Shown here: positions 51,562 through 60,987 of the stretch, piece after piece | Layout: every line of letters begins with the position of its first letter | Position numbering within the stretch: the first letter of the stretch is position 1 | Assembly: GCA_002423185.1 (NCBI GenBank) | Contig: DIUX01000001.1 | Location: 62,465-126,464 of the forward strand | Origin: Micavibrio sp. UBA6147 | Lineage (GTDB): Bacteria > Pseudomonadota > Alphaproteobacteria > Micavibrionales > UBA1664 | DNA length: 64,000 nt | Direction: 5' to 3' | The notes under the pieces: generated by a model | What the model was told of the DNA's origin: nothing | The model's input: the letters and a program-made list of their open reading frames with translations, nothing else | The model's database searches: none | Program-made: the position numbers and the translations under genes

Positions 51562-52893
51562 ATGCCGAAGGCCGCTAACAAAGCCGATAAAAACGATGCG
51601 AAGACCGCCCCGATCAAAAGCGATGTGATCATTGTCGGCGCGGGTGTTCCGGGGGCGCTCTGTGCCTTGATTTTGGCGCAGGACGGCCTGAAAATCACGG
51701 TGATTGAGGCCGCGCCATACCCCGAACCCCAAACACCGAAAAAGGGCGCGCGGCGTGACGCGGAGGACGACCTGACCACAGCGCTGCAAAGCGGGCGAAC
51801 CGTGGCGTTGATGGAGCGCGCCTGCGACAGCCTTGGCCGATTCGGGGTGATGGCGGGTGTGTCGGCGCTGGCTGCGCCGCTGCGCTCCTTGCGCATCATT
51901 GATGATTCGTATTGGCCGGCAACTGATGCGGCGGGCGCGGGGAGAAAGAGCAGCACGATTGACGAAATTTTCCACGCCCATGAAATAGGCCAAGAGCAAT
52001 TCGGCTATAACATCCCGCTCGACCCGCTGCGCCGCCATATGCTTGATTTGTTGGCGGAACATGACGCTGTGACATTGCTGTGCGGGGCGGTGATTGGGGA
52101 AATCGCTTTTAAATCCCCGCAAAACCCATCCGCCGCGACCATGCGCTTGAAAGGCGGGCAAACATGTGTCGCGCCGCTCGTGATTGGCGCGGACGGGCGC
52201 GGATCGGCGGTGCGGGAGGCGGCCGGCATAGAGCTTCACAGCGCCGCATACGACGCCGCGGCCATCACCTGTTTGCTCGATCACACACAAGACCACGACG
52301 GCACATCGACCGAGTTTCACAGGCCATCCGGCCCGTTTACCCTTGTGCCGCTGCAAGGCAAGCGATCCAGCCTTGTTTGGGTTGACCGCGCGGACCGTGT
52401 GGCGCAATTCATGGCCTTGCCACCCGCTGCACTGCGCGATGCGATTCAAGAGCGCACACGCGGCATTTTGGGGCGGGTTGAGCTGATGACAAAGCCGCAG
52501 AGCTGGCCGCTCATCAACGCTCGCGCCGCGTGCCTGACCGCGCCGCGCTGTGCGCTGCTGGCGGAGGCCGCGCATGTTGTGTCGCCCATCGGGGCGCAAG
52601 GGATGAATTTATCCCTGCGTGATGTGGAGGATTTGACCGATACGGTGCGCGATGCCGCCTATAACGGGCTGGATATCGGCTCGGCGGCGGTGTTGGAGGG
52701 CTATGCCCGCAAACGCAAGGCCGATATGGCGGTGCGCGGTGTGGGGATTGATGCGTTTCATCGCGGCGTGTCAACGGATAATCCGTTTATTCATCGCGTG
52801 CGGCGGTCTGGGCTCGCCGCAATTTCGGCCTGTTCGCCGCTCCGCCTTGCATTAATGCGCGAGGGGCTGAGCCCGCGCTCAAGACACGGATAA
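51562..52893 (+). CDS. UbiH/COQ6-family FAD-dependent hydroxylase
   Basis: 443 residues. FAD dinucleotide motif VIIVGAGVPGALCALILAQD; DG motif LVIGADGRGSAVREAAGI; a second FAD motif at AEAAHVVSPIGAQGMNLSLR. The usual GDAAH of the family reads AEAAH here, a small deviation at the FAD ribityl-binding site. These enzymes hydroxylate the ubiquinone ring. The specific position cannot be assigned. The C-terminus ends in a short positively charged helix. The start ATG 51562 has only a weak upstream site. Confidence 0.88.
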   Translation: MPKAANKADKNDAKTAPIKSDVIIVGAGVPGALCALILAQDGLKITVIEAAPYPEPQTPKKGARRDAEDDLTTALQSGRTVALMERACDSLGRFGVMAGVSALAAPLRSLRIIDDSYWPATDAAGAGRKSSTIDEIFHAHEIGQEQFGYNIPLDPLRRHMLDLLAEHDAVTLLCGAVIGEIAFKSPQNPSAATMRLKGGQTCVAPLVIGADGRGSAVREAAGIELHSAAYDAAAITCLLDHTQDHDGTSTEFHRPSGPFTLVPLQGKRSSLVWVDRADRVAQFMALPPAALRDAIQERTRGILGRVELMTKPQSWPLINARAACLTAPRCALLAEAAHVVSPIGAQGMNLSLRDVEDLTDTVRDAAYNGLDIGSAAVLEGYARKRKADMAVRGVGIDAFHRGVSTDNPFIHRVRRSGLAAISACSPLRLALMREGLSPRSRHG

Positions 52894-52930
52894 GCGGCTG
52901 TTGCTCGCTGTCGTTCAAGGAAAATTCAGG

Positions 52931-53812
52931 TTAGCTGCGAATTGTTCTGGCGATGCTCAACACATCAACGCGCGCCGCGCCAGCCTTGCGCAAGGCTTTG
53001 GCGCAGGCATTGACCGTTGCTCCAGTCGTGTACACATCATCCACCAATAAAATCGACTTTCCCTGTAACAAGGGGCGCATTTTGTCCGGCACGACAAAGG
53101 CGTTTTTGACGTTATCGTGGCGGGCGGCGGCGTTTTTATGGCCTTGCGGCGCGGTCGCCTTAATGCGTTTGAGCATATTATTCTGCGTTGGGATTTTGAC
53201 GGCTTCGGACAAAAACCGCCCGATCAATGCGGCTTGGTTATAGCGGCGCTTGATAAGCCGCGTGAAATGAAGCGGCACCGGCACGATAAAATCATGGGGG
53301 GCAGAGGAAGGGTGCGCGGATGACACCCCCTCAACCCCGCCGAATAAGTCGCGTCCGGCACTCACCAGCCACGGCACAAAGGCGCGGGCGGCGTGGGCTT
53401 GGTCGCCATGTTTGAAGCGCAGGATGATCTGGCGGCTGATGTCGTCATACACCAGCGCGGCGCGATGCATATCGTAATCCGGTGCGCGGTACAGGCAATG
53501 GACACAGAGCGTTCCGGCGGGCTCGGCGCTTGTTTGCGGAGCGTGTTGTTGGCTTGTATCGGGGCTTTCAGGCCTGTCGGTGAGGGGGCTGTCGGTAAAA
53601 GCACTGTCCGTGTTGCCGCGATCATAATCGAAGGGAAGGCCGCAACACCGGCAATAAGGGGCGCTGATGAATCGCAGATTTTGCCAGTATGCGGGGCTGA
53701 CCATCCCGTGGCGGTCAACAAATTCCCCTGTCGCTGGACAAACCGGCGGCAACAGGGCATCAAGCCCCAGATTAAGCCCTTTGCGCAAAGCGCCATAAAT
53801 TAGATTTTTCAA
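52931..53812 (-). CDS. comF: ComF family protein (phosphoribosyltransferase fold)
   Basis: 293 residues, longer than the usual ~240 because of an acidic insert (TDSAFTDSPLTDRPESPDT). N-terminal zinc-ribbon Cys residues: CPATGE, YCRCCGLPFDYD and CVHC. The C-terminal PRTase domain carries the PRPP loop ILLVDDVYTTGATVNACAKA. ComF proteins are tied to DNA uptake and recombination; activity is uncertain. The start is assigned to TTG 53812 without a convincing ribosome-binding site, so the N-terminus may differ. It is divergent from the 930-residue methyltransferase fusion. Confidence 0.87.
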   Translation of the reverse strand: MKNLIYGALRKGLNLGLDALLPPVCPATGEFVDRHGMVSPAYWQNLRFISAPYCRCCGLPFDYDRGNTDSAFTDSPLTDRPESPDTSQQHAPQTSAEPAGTLCVHCLYRAPDYDMHRAALVYDDISRQIILRFKHGDQAHAARAFVPWLVSAGRDLFGGVEGVSSAHPSSAPHDFIVPVPLHFTRLIKRRYNQAALIGRFLSEAVKIPTQNNMLKRIKATAPQGHKNAAARHDNVKNAFVVPDKMRPLLQGKSILLVDDVYTTGATVNACAKALRKAGAARVDVLSIARTIRS

Positions 53813-53980
53813 ACTGTTAAACCGGAAAATCTCAATTGCTTTTTTAAGTTCACTTATGCTAGCGTACTCTATTCATGAAAGAGTACAGAACGCAAGAGAG
53901 TCGCTATCCTTTTCGGGGATGAATTTGTAAAAACGAATGAGCCCGTATAACGCAGGAAAATACTTTCTTTGGAATGATGA

Positions 53981-56773
53981 ATGGACAGTGTTGAAGGCAT
54001 ATCGACAGACCCGCTAGACGGGTCGCAGATCGCGTCACAAAACGCGGAGAATGCGCCTGAGGATTGCCCCGAAGGCCTGAAAGGCATTAGCCCTGACATC
54101 ATTTTGCGTGCCAAATTAATTTGTTCCCATTTTTTATTGCCCGACGGGGCGCGGATTCTCGATCTCGGCTGTGAAAACGGGGCGCTGACCGCCGCCATGG
54201 CGCATTTTTGCCCGCGTTTTACCTTGATCGGTGTCGACCGTAACCCGCAGGTTGTGGAGCGGGCGCAGCGCCAGTATATAAACCGCCCGAATTTGAGCTT
54301 TATCCATGCTTCGGCCGATAAATTACCGTTTTCGGCGGGCGAGATTGACGGCGTGATTAATTCGCGGATTTTGGGCGATATTTACAGCCTGTCTGACTAC
54401 AGCGAAGCCGCCGTCCGCCAAGCCCTGACCGAACAATTCCGCGTTTTGCGCCCCGAAGGCCTGATGGTGATTTATGATTACGCCAAGGCACCGGACGATG
54501 AGTTTACATTGCTGGAATTCCCCACTTTACGCAAATTTCCCGCCAGCGGCGCGTACAAGAAAACACGCGGCGACCGCGATGCCGAAAACCTGATCTGGTT
54601 TTCCGAAAACGCCCGTCCGAAGCAGGCGCGGGGCTGCGAAGGGTTTTTCTTGGAGGAACTCCCGCCGCGCTTCCCGTATACGCGGCTGTTCCGCCTCCCC
54701 GCCAAATGGGCGTATGAATTCATCATCCGCAAGGAAAACATGGATAAAATATCGCGCAATATCGGGCGCGAACACGCGATTTTCAGCGATATGGACTATT
54801 ACCGCGAACTCCAAGCCCTCGGCGGGCGGGTGCTGTACAGCGCCCCATGGCAAAACCCGTACACGGTGCGCACGCATTACAAAGATTCTTTCCGCATGTA
54901 TCACGATGACGGCAAGCCGCTCGGATACCCTCCGACCGGTTTTTTGATCGCGGTGCAAAAGCTTCAGGATAAAAAGAGCCTGTTGCTGCATGAACTCCGC
55001 GCCTCCAAGAACACGGCGGAAACATTGTTGATTCAAACCGTGCGGGATGAACGCGACGGGCAATTAATCGACACGGTTGAACGCTATACCCGCTATACCG
55101 ACGTCATTCCGTTTACGCGGGATGAGGAAGGGCGGTTGAAGGTTTATTTACACTACGCCGCGCCGAAATGCCTGATTAACACGGTGCCGCGCCTTGGCGG
55201 GAATCTGGATGGCAAGCGCTGGTCGGGGCATATGCTCAGCGCCCTGAAAATGCCGCTCGATAAACTCGAAGAAGCGCAAAAGGGGAGCGCAGGACAAATT
55301 CCGCGCCTGATTATCAAGGAAACAGGCCTGCGCCCCGTGGCACAGATCGGCGGCGATGCGGGGTTGATTAAAGGGCCGGAGGGCTATCCCGCCCCCGACA
55401 TGGTCAATGAATTGATCCGCACATGCTTTATCGAAGTATCATACGGTCAAACCCCGAAATGCGTGTCGCGTTTGTTCGAAGACCGCAAGGGGTTTTCGTC
55501 CGCCGGAGAAATCCGCGAATTTGACGTTGAGGATGTTTTACGCGCCATTAATGTCGGGTTTGTGCCGAATGCGTGGCTGGAGATCCAGCTCCATGACCTG
55601 CTCAAGAAAAACGGTGAGGCGCCCGCGAAATGGTTGCATGAAGCCTTGCCCGTCGGCAATGAAATGCCACCGCCCGACCGGATTTTGCGCGCCGATGACA
55701 TTTTGGCGCAAATGGAGCATAAAGACAGCGAACGCCTCGACCGCGAAGCCGCCGCCAAAAAAGACAAGCGTTTCCGCAAGGTCAAAGGCTCCGCCGGCAA
55801 AATCCGCACGGTACGCTCGGTGTTTATTGACGAAGGCGTGATTGACGGGCGCTTATCCGGCCTTGCCTCCAGTGACGCGGATTTCGCCATTCCTGAAGGC
55901 GAAACGATTAACAAGGCGGTGGTATTGGCGCTCACCGCCAACCTCAAGGGGCAAACCCTCGCGGGGTTCGAATTTGACGAAATGCCCGTTCCGTACCGTT
56001 TCGGGCAAGAAGAACCGGTGATTAATTTGCCGAGCTTCACTCTCCCGCGTGAGATCACGACAATGGATGAGGCGAAGGCCTATATCGCCGAAAAATTCGA
56101 AACAACGCCCGACCGTGTGTCGCAAATGGGCGAGAGCTTTTTCACCTGCATCGACGTGACGCCGCAACGGATTTTCCCGTTTGCCGTGGCCTCCGCGAAG
56201 GGCGGCAAGAAATTGCGCATGTTCTATGCCCCCATCCATGATTTGTGGAAAATCACGGATCAGGATTATAAATGGAGCTTCCTGTTCAAATGGGGCTTGG
56301 CGCATATGTTGTTGTGCCAAGACAGCGTCTTCTCAACCGACTATACCCCGCGCTTGGACGTGCATAACAAACGGTTCGGGGCGTTGTCGCCGCGCCACAG
56401 CTCTGCTGCCGCCGCGCCATCGTCATCTGCCGCGCCGATCGCGCCCGCTTCTGCGTCGCCTGCGGCACCGGTGGGGGCGGGACTCAAAGACGGCACATCG
56501 GCGCTGGGCTGGGTGAAGGCGGATGCCAAAAATGACGGCTCTCGCCAAGCCCCCGCCGCCAAAATACACGCTCCGAAAGGCACGGATATGCTTGGCGCGC
56601 AAGCGCTTTCCCCGAAGGCGACCAAACCATCGGGCGGCGCCAATGACGCATCTGATGCGCCTGTCAGCCCTGCTATTGAAACCTCGCCAAAGGTTTCGAC
56701 CCCAAAGGTTTCAACCAATGTTTCCGCCAAAAAAGCGATGGCGGAAAAATCCCCCGGCTATCATAAATCCTGA
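53981..56773 (+). CDS. Large protein with N-terminal class I methyltransferase domain and unknown C-terminal region
   Basis: 930 residues. Residues ~40-170 are a Rossmann methyltransferase: motif I RILDLGCENGALTAAMA with Asp61, acidic motif II in LIGVDRNPQVVERAQ, post-I IHASADKLPFSAGEIDG. Residues ~350-560 include PFTRDEEGRLKVYLHYAAP, a RLIIKETGLRP segment faintly like a NUDIX element, and FIEVSYGQTPKCVSRLFED. A further soluble region runs to ~800 (DVTPQRIFPFAVASAKGG). The last ~130 residues are low complexity, Ala/Pro/Ser/Lys-rich. No signal peptide. I recognise only the first domain; the rest may be a family restricted to this lineage. Confidence 0.7.
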   Translation: MDSVEGISTDPLDGSQIASQNAENAPEDCPEGLKGISPDIILRAKLICSHFLLPDGARILDLGCENGALTAAMAHFCPRFTLIGVDRNPQVVERAQRQYINRPNLSFIHASADKLPFSAGEIDGVINSRILGDIYSLSDYSEAAVRQALTEQFRVLRPEGLMVIYDYAKAPDDEFTLLEFPTLRKFPASGAYKKTRGDRDAENLIWFSENARPKQARGCEGFFLEELPPRFPYTRLFRLPAKWAYEFIIRKENMDKISRNIGREHAIFSDMDYYRELQALGGRVLYSAPWQNPYTVRTHYKDSFRMYHDDGKPLGYPPTGFLIAVQKLQDKKSLLLHELRASKNTAETLLIQTVRDERDGQLIDTVERYTRYTDVIPFTRDEEGRLKVYLHYAAPKCLINTVPRLGGNLDGKRWSGHMLSALKMPLDKLEEAQKGSAGQIPRLIIKETGLRPVAQIGGDAGLIKGPEGYPAPDMVNELIRTCFIEVSYGQTPKCVSRLFEDRKGFSSAGEIREFDVEDVLRAINVGFVPNAWLEIQLHDLLKKNGEAPAKWLHEALPVGNEMPPPDRILRADDILAQMEHKDSERLDREAAAKKDKRFRKVKGSAGKIRTVRSVFIDEGVIDGRLSGLASSDADFAIPEGETINKAVVLALTANLKGQTLAGFEFDEMPVPYRFGQEEPVINLPSFTLPREITTMDEAKAYIAEKFETTPDRVSQMGESFFTCIDVTPQRIFPFAVASAKGGKKLRMFYAPIHDLWKITDQDYKWSFLFKWGLAHMLLCQDSVFSTDYTPRLDVHNKRFGALSPRHSSAAAAPSSSAAPIAPASASPAAPVGAGLKDGTSALGWVKADAKNDGSRQAPAAKIHAPKGTDMLGAQALSPKATKPSGGANDASDAPVSPAIETSPKVSTPKVSTNVSAKKAMAEKSPGYHKS

Positions 56774-56861
56774 GATTTTTCCTAAATCGGCAACAGCGCA
56801 GCCCAAGCGGCGTTCCCAGCGTTGGTTATCCAATCCCATAAAAGAAATATGATAAATCGTA

Positions 56862-56892
56862 TTGACATAGTAAGGGTGCGATGCTCTTTATA
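56862..56892 (+). promoter_or_regulatory. Possible promoter of the exported-protein gene at 56958
   Basis: TTGACA (56862-56867) is a perfect -35 box. The best -10-like sequence is TTTATA (56887-56892), with a 19-base spacer, longer than ideal. It lies about 65 bases before the start codon, which itself has AAGGAG at good distance. Confidence 0.35.
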
Positions 56893-56957
56893 GCGTCCAT
56901 CAGGGGAGGGGTTTATGCAAAACCGACCTGAAAGAACCAATCTGAAGGAGAAGACAC

Positions 56958-58448
56958 ATGAAAAAGGGAGCTATCTTACTGGCCGGCGGCGTTGTTGCCA
57001 CGGGTTTGGCCTTGGCGGGCGCGGGTCACTATGTACAAGACCAAGTTGTGCCGCAACAAATGGCCACGAATTTGAACACAACTTTTGACAATATCTATGC
57101 CACCAAAGGCCTCAGCGAAGGCACAACAATTGTGAAGGCTGGCGATATTACAGTGACACGCAGCGGCCTTTTAACCTATGTCGCGCATGTTCCTGCCGTG
57201 ACGATGACGATGGAATTGCCCGATGGCGTGACCACGAGCGTTGAGATTGCCGCCGCCGACTATACCGTCACGGTAACGGACAAAGCACAAGCCGTATTGA
57301 ACGCCAGCGGCCTGTTCGACCAAGAACCCGTTGCAGCGCGGATGACCAACGTTGCACCGGTAACGTTCGCACAGTCTTTTGCTTTCCCTGAAGGCGCCAA
57401 CACACGCGATTTGAGTGCCGCCGTCACCGGCACTTGCGCCAGTGTCGTCAATGACGCCACGATCAAGGGAACGGCCTATGAGATGTTGATCAACGCGAGT
57501 GATTGTACATTGAGCGGCAACTTTGCCAATGGCGGGCTCGGATCGTTGCGTTTCGAGAGCGGCTTTGCACTGAATTCAACAGCGTCAAATGACGGCAATA
57601 ATGTTTTCGCCGATGACGCCAAACTGGTTTTGAACAATTTCGAAATGGCAGCGCTTGATTCCTATGGTCGCCCTGAACTCGGTGCCAAAATCGAAAAAAT
57701 CGAACTTGGCCTCGCCTATAGCGGCCTGAACATGACTGAGGCGCTGCCGACCCGCGTTGAGGATTTGTCGCTTGATATCTTGCCGGATAACCTGTCTTTG
57801 TCCGCCGATTTCACCAATGTCGCGATCACGTCAAGCTTTCCGGTGAGCATTCCGACCGTCAGTTTCGGCGCCGGACTGAGCCTTGAAGACATCAAGGGCG
57901 ACCTCAGCAAAATCGCGGTACGCTTTGGCTATACCGTTGACCAATTCGCAACCATGGGAACGATTTTCCCGCCTGATGTGCCAACAGACTCGGCCTGTGA
58001 CGTGACGGTATCGAACGTGCCGTTGAAATCCCTGTCTGACATCGCGGAACAAGCGATTGACGGAACATCGGGGATGGTGTCGCCGGAAGGGGCGCTGGCC
58101 TTGCTTCAAAACGCAGGCTCGGAACTTGCCCTCAAATGCAGCAGCGGTCACACAGACCTGTATTCGGCCTCCGTCGAGGCGAATCACAAAGCCGAAAATG
58201 GCGGCTTTGCGGGCGCAGGGACGATTGAGGCACGCGGCGTTGTCGAAGACGCCATCGAAAGCATGGCGATGGTTTTCGGCCGCGATGCCTATGGCCTTGG
58301 TATGCTGTTCCTGCAATTCGCGCAGCCAACCGCAGACGGCCAAGGCGTTCAGTTGAAATATCAACTGGACCAAGGTGGCAATTTGACGGTCAACGGCCAA
58401 GATTTCGGCCCCGTTGTGCCAACAATGCCAACCACGCCGCGCCCATAA
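56958..58448 (+). CDS. Exported protein of unknown function, 496 residues
   Basis: MKKGAILLAGGVVATGLALA is a signal peptide or signal anchor. The mature part is rich in beta-type alternation: VTRSGLLTYVAHVPAVTMTM, LEDIKGDLSKIAVRFGYTVD, and a C-terminal LKYQLDQGGNLTVNGQDFG. The last ~15 residues are Pro/Thr-rich. The fold resembles long beta-rich periplasmic proteins of the YdgA/DUF945 or AsmA type, but I could not match a family. Strong AAGGAG site. A terminator follows at 58471. Four Cys outside the leader could form two disulfides. Function not inferred. Confidence 0.7.
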   Translation: MKKGAILLAGGVVATGLALAGAGHYVQDQVVPQQMATNLNTTFDNIYATKGLSEGTTIVKAGDITVTRSGLLTYVAHVPAVTMTMELPDGVTTSVEIAAADYTVTVTDKAQAVLNASGLFDQEPVAARMTNVAPVTFAQSFAFPEGANTRDLSAAVTGTCASVVNDATIKGTAYEMLINASDCTLSGNFANGGLGSLRFESGFALNSTASNDGNNVFADDAKLVLNNFEMAALDSYGRPELGAKIEKIELGLAYSGLNMTEALPTRVEDLSLDILPDNLSLSADFTNVAITSSFPVSIPTVSFGAGLSLEDIKGDLSKIAVRFGYTVDQFATMGTIFPPDVPTDSACDVTVSNVPLKSLSDIAEQAIDGTSGMVSPEGALALLQNAGSELALKCSSGHTDLYSASVEANHKAENGGFAGAGTIEARGVVEDAIESMAMVFGRDAYGLGMLFLQFAQPTADGQGVQLKYQLDQGGNLTVNGQDFGPVVPTMPTTPRP

Positions 58449-58470
58449 GCAGCGACACACAAGATAAGGA

Positions 58471-58494
58471 AAAGAGGCCGCAAGGCCTCTTTTT
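58471..58494 (+). terminator. Intrinsic terminator after the exported-protein gene
   Basis: AAAGAGGCC and GGCCTCTTT form a 9-bp perfect stem with a GCAA loop, followed by five T. It lies 23 bases after the stop codon at 58448. Confidence 0.93.
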
Positions 58495-58571
58495 CATGAC
58501 GGGGTTTTGGCTGGGTGCAAATGGGGGCGGGTGCATTGCACGCCGCGCGGTTTCGGGCTATAACGGCAGGC

Positions 58572-59465
58572 ATGATCGTGTTCGATAAAAACCGCCGTCG
58601 CCTGTTGATGGACAAGGCCGCTTCGCGCTTTGACCGCGCCGATTTCCTGCGCCCACTGATTGAGCGTTCGATTGTGGAACGCCTATGCGATATTCGCCGC
58701 GATTTCCCCGATGTTTTGTGTATCGGCGCACGGATCAGTGCCGATTTTATCCGCGACCTAGCCACCCTTAAAAATACGCGCCGTTTGTATGTCCTTGATT
58801 CCTCCGAGGCATTCTTGGCGCAATGCGCGGCGCAAGCTCCAGCTCCAGATCAATGCGCGATCATCCCCGTTTTGGGCGATGAGGAATGTTTGCCGTTTGG
58901 CGAAACCGAGGCGCAGTTTGACCTTATTCTTGGCGCAGCGACATTACACAGCGTCAATGATGTGCCGGGGACGCTGATTCAGGTTAAACGCGCCTTGAAA
59001 CCAGATGGATTATTCATGGCGGCAATGGCGGGGGGGCAAACCCTGTATGAACTCAGGCACAGCTTGATGGAGGCGGAAACCGCCCTGTTCGGCGGCGCAT
59101 CCCCGCGTGTGATGCCGTTTGCGGATATGCAGCAAGTGGCGGGGTTGATGCAGCGGGCGGGGTTTGCGCTCCCCGTTGTTGACCATGACGTTATTCCGGT
59201 GGAGTACCGAAATTTCAGCAGCCTTTTGCACGATATTCGTGCGATGGGCGAGGGGCTGTGCCTTGCGGACTTTAACCGCGGTTACCGCCCCAAAGCGTTC
59301 TTTGATGCGGCGCAGGCCGCCTATGCGGCGGCTTTTACCAATGATGCGGGATTGCTTCGTGCCAGTTTCGAGATTATCTATGCCCTTGGCTGGGCGCCGC
59401 ATGAGAGCCAGCAAAAACCCCTGCGCCGCGGCTCGGCGCAAACATCACTGACGGAAGTATTGTAA
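58572..59465 (+). CDS. SAM-dependent methyltransferase, BioC/NDUFAF5-like
   Basis: 298 residues from ATG 58572. MIVFDKNRRRLLMDKAASRF and FLRPLIERSIVERLCDIRRD at the N-terminus are typical of the alphaproteobacterial NDUFAF5-like group. FDLILGAATLHSVNDVPGTL is the post-II motif and LIQVKRALKPDGLFMAAMAG the following strand. The glycine-rich motif I (VLCIGARISADFI) is unusually degenerate for a SAM site. NDUFAF5 hydroxylates a complex I arginine; other members methylate. Actual activity is unresolved. It ends 2 bases before gloB, so the two are likely co-transcribed. Confidence 0.85.
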   Translation: MIVFDKNRRRLLMDKAASRFDRADFLRPLIERSIVERLCDIRRDFPDVLCIGARISADFIRDLATLKNTRRLYVLDSSEAFLAQCAAQAPAPDQCAIIPVLGDEECLPFGETEAQFDLILGAATLHSVNDVPGTLIQVKRALKPDGLFMAAMAGGQTLYELRHSLMEAETALFGGASPRVMPFADMQQVAGLMQRAGFALPVVDHDVIPVEYRNFSSLLHDIRAMGEGLCLADFNRGYRPKAFFDAAQAAYAAAFTNDAGLLRASFEIIYALGWAPHESQQKPLRRGSAQTSLTEVL

Positions 59466-59467
59466 CC

Positions 59468-60199
59468 ATGGCTTTTGACATTCACATCATCCCCGTCTTG
59501 TCGGACAATTATGTTTATGTCCTGCGCGACGAGGCACAGAATTTTACCGCCTTGATTGATGCGGGCGAGGCTGCGCCTGTGGTTGAATTTTTGGAGGCGC
59601 GGGGATGGACGTTGAACTTACTGGTCAACACGCACCATCACGGCGACCACATTGCGGGGAATGCAGCCTTGATCGAACGCTATGGTTGCCCGCTCGCCGC
59701 GCCGGAGGCGGAGCGCGGACGGATTGATAACATCACCTTCGGTCTGTCGGAGGGCGATGATTTCGACATAGGCGGCGAACCCGTCACCATCATCGAAACG
59801 CCGGGGCATACAAGCGGGCATATTTGCCTGTATATGCCGCAAAGCCGCGCCTTATTCGCGGGGGACACGATGTTCTCGCTTGGTTGCGGGCGGATTTTCG
59901 AAGGCACGCCGAAACAAATGTTTGAAAGCTTTGCGAAGCTCAAAGCCCTCCCCGATGAAACGCGCCTGTATTGCGGGCATGAATATACGGCGGCAAATGG
60001 CGCCTTTGCCCTGTCGATTTTTCCGGAGAACGAAGTTCTGCACCTGCGGATGCAGATGGTGCGGGCACAGCGTCAGAAAAACCAACCGACCTTGCCCGTC
60101 ACGCTTGGCCTTGAAAAACAAACCAACCCGTTTTGCCTTGCGGATAACCTCAAGCAATTCGCCCTGTATCGCCGCTTGAAAGACAATTTTCAGGCTTAA
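59468..60199 (+). CDS. gloB: Hydroxyacylglutathione hydrolase (glyoxalase II)
   Basis: 243 residues, metallo-beta-lactamase fold. Metal site THHHGDHIAG (THxHxDH signature, residues 55-61), ETPGHTSGHICLY, and FAGDTMFSLGCGRIFEGTPK with the bridging Asp; YCGHEYTAAN gives the last His. The enzyme hydrolyses S-lactoylglutathione in methylglyoxal removal. It is 2 bases after the methyltransferase gene, and an esterase gene follows 35 bases later. Together they look like one operon of small housekeeping enzymes. Confidence 0.96.
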   Translation: MAFDIHIIPVLSDNYVYVLRDEAQNFTALIDAGEAAPVVEFLEARGWTLNLLVNTHHHGDHIAGNAALIERYGCPLAAPEAERGRIDNITFGLSEGDDFDIGGEPVTIIETPGHTSGHICLYMPQSRALFAGDTMFSLGCGRIFEGTPKQMFESFAKLKALPDETRLYCGHEYTAANGAFALSIFPENEVLHLRMQMVRAQRQKNQPTLPVTLGLEKQTNPFCLADNLKQFALYRRLKDNFQA

Positions 60200-60234
60200 T
60201 ATATAGATATCATTGATAACGAAGGACACGCCCC

Positions 60235-60903
60235 ATGAAAAACCTCGCCGGACTGGACTATGAATACGTCGCCCCCAAAAGTGGCAAAGCCGCGCAATCG
60301 ATTGTGTTTTTGCTGCATGGTCTTGGCTCGAACGCTCAGGATTTGATCGGGCTGGTGCAGTATTGGGAGGACGCCTTGCCCGACACGGCGTTCATTTCCC
60401 CCAACGCGCCGTTCCCTTGCGATATGGCGTCTTATGGCTATCAGTGGTTTTCGCTCCAAAGCCGCGCACCGGATGCGATGTTGAAGGGCGTTCAAACGGC
60501 GTTCCCGATTTTGTCGGGGTTTGTTGATGCCTGTCTTGCGGAATACGGACTCGATGAGTCCAAAATGGCAGCGGTCGGGTTTTCGCAAGGATCGATGATG
60601 TCGATGTACAGCTTCCCGCGCCGCGCCAAGCCGTGTGCGGGGATTGCGTGTTATTCCGGTTCATTGCTCGATGACGGGACTTTGGTCAAAGATCCGAACA
60701 GCCTTCAAAAAATGCCGATCCTGCTTGTCCACGGAACGGCAGATGACGTCGTGCCGTTCGCGGCGTTCGAACATGCTGGGAATTACCTGCATCAGGCGGG
60801 CTTCAACGTGCGCGGCTTGGCGTGCGAAGGCCTTGGACACAGCATCGATTCCAAAGGACTGACCGAAGGCGGCGCGTTTTTAAACCGCGCCCTGTACGCG
60901 TAA
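60235..60903 (+). CDS. Phospholipase/carboxylesterase (alpha/beta hydrolase)
   Basis: 222 residues. Nucleophile elbow GFSQGS with Ser117, then Asp170 in HGTADDVVPF and His202 in GLGHSIDS complete the triad. The oxyanion region is FLLHGLGSNAQDLI. The family includes small esterases that act on lysophospholipids or acyl thioesters. Substrate not determined. AAGGA lies 9 bases before the ATG. A terminator follows. Confidence 0.93.
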   Translation: MKNLAGLDYEYVAPKSGKAAQSIVFLLHGLGSNAQDLIGLVQYWEDALPDTAFISPNAPFPCDMASYGYQWFSLQSRAPDAMLKGVQTAFPILSGFVDACLAEYGLDESKMAAVGFSQGSMMSMYSFPRRAKPCAGIACYSGSLLDDGTLVKDPNSLQKMPILLVHGTADDVVPFAAFEHAGNYLHQAGFNVRGLACEGLGHSIDSKGLTEGGAFLNRALYA

Positions 60904-60928
60904 CGTCCTGCCTTTCATTGCCGAATGA

Positions 60929-60970
60929 AAAGCCGCCTTGCTGTAGAGCGAAGGCGGCTTTGTATTTTTA
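60929..60970 (+). terminator. Intrinsic terminator after the esterase gene
   Basis: AAAGCCGCCTT (60929-60939) and AAGGCGGCTTT (60951-60961) form an 11-bp stem with an 11-base loop, then TGTATTTTTA. It may also serve the convergent 778-residue gene, whose stop is 18 bases away. Confidence 0.85.
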
Positions 60971-60987
60971 TTCTTAATATGTGTCGA

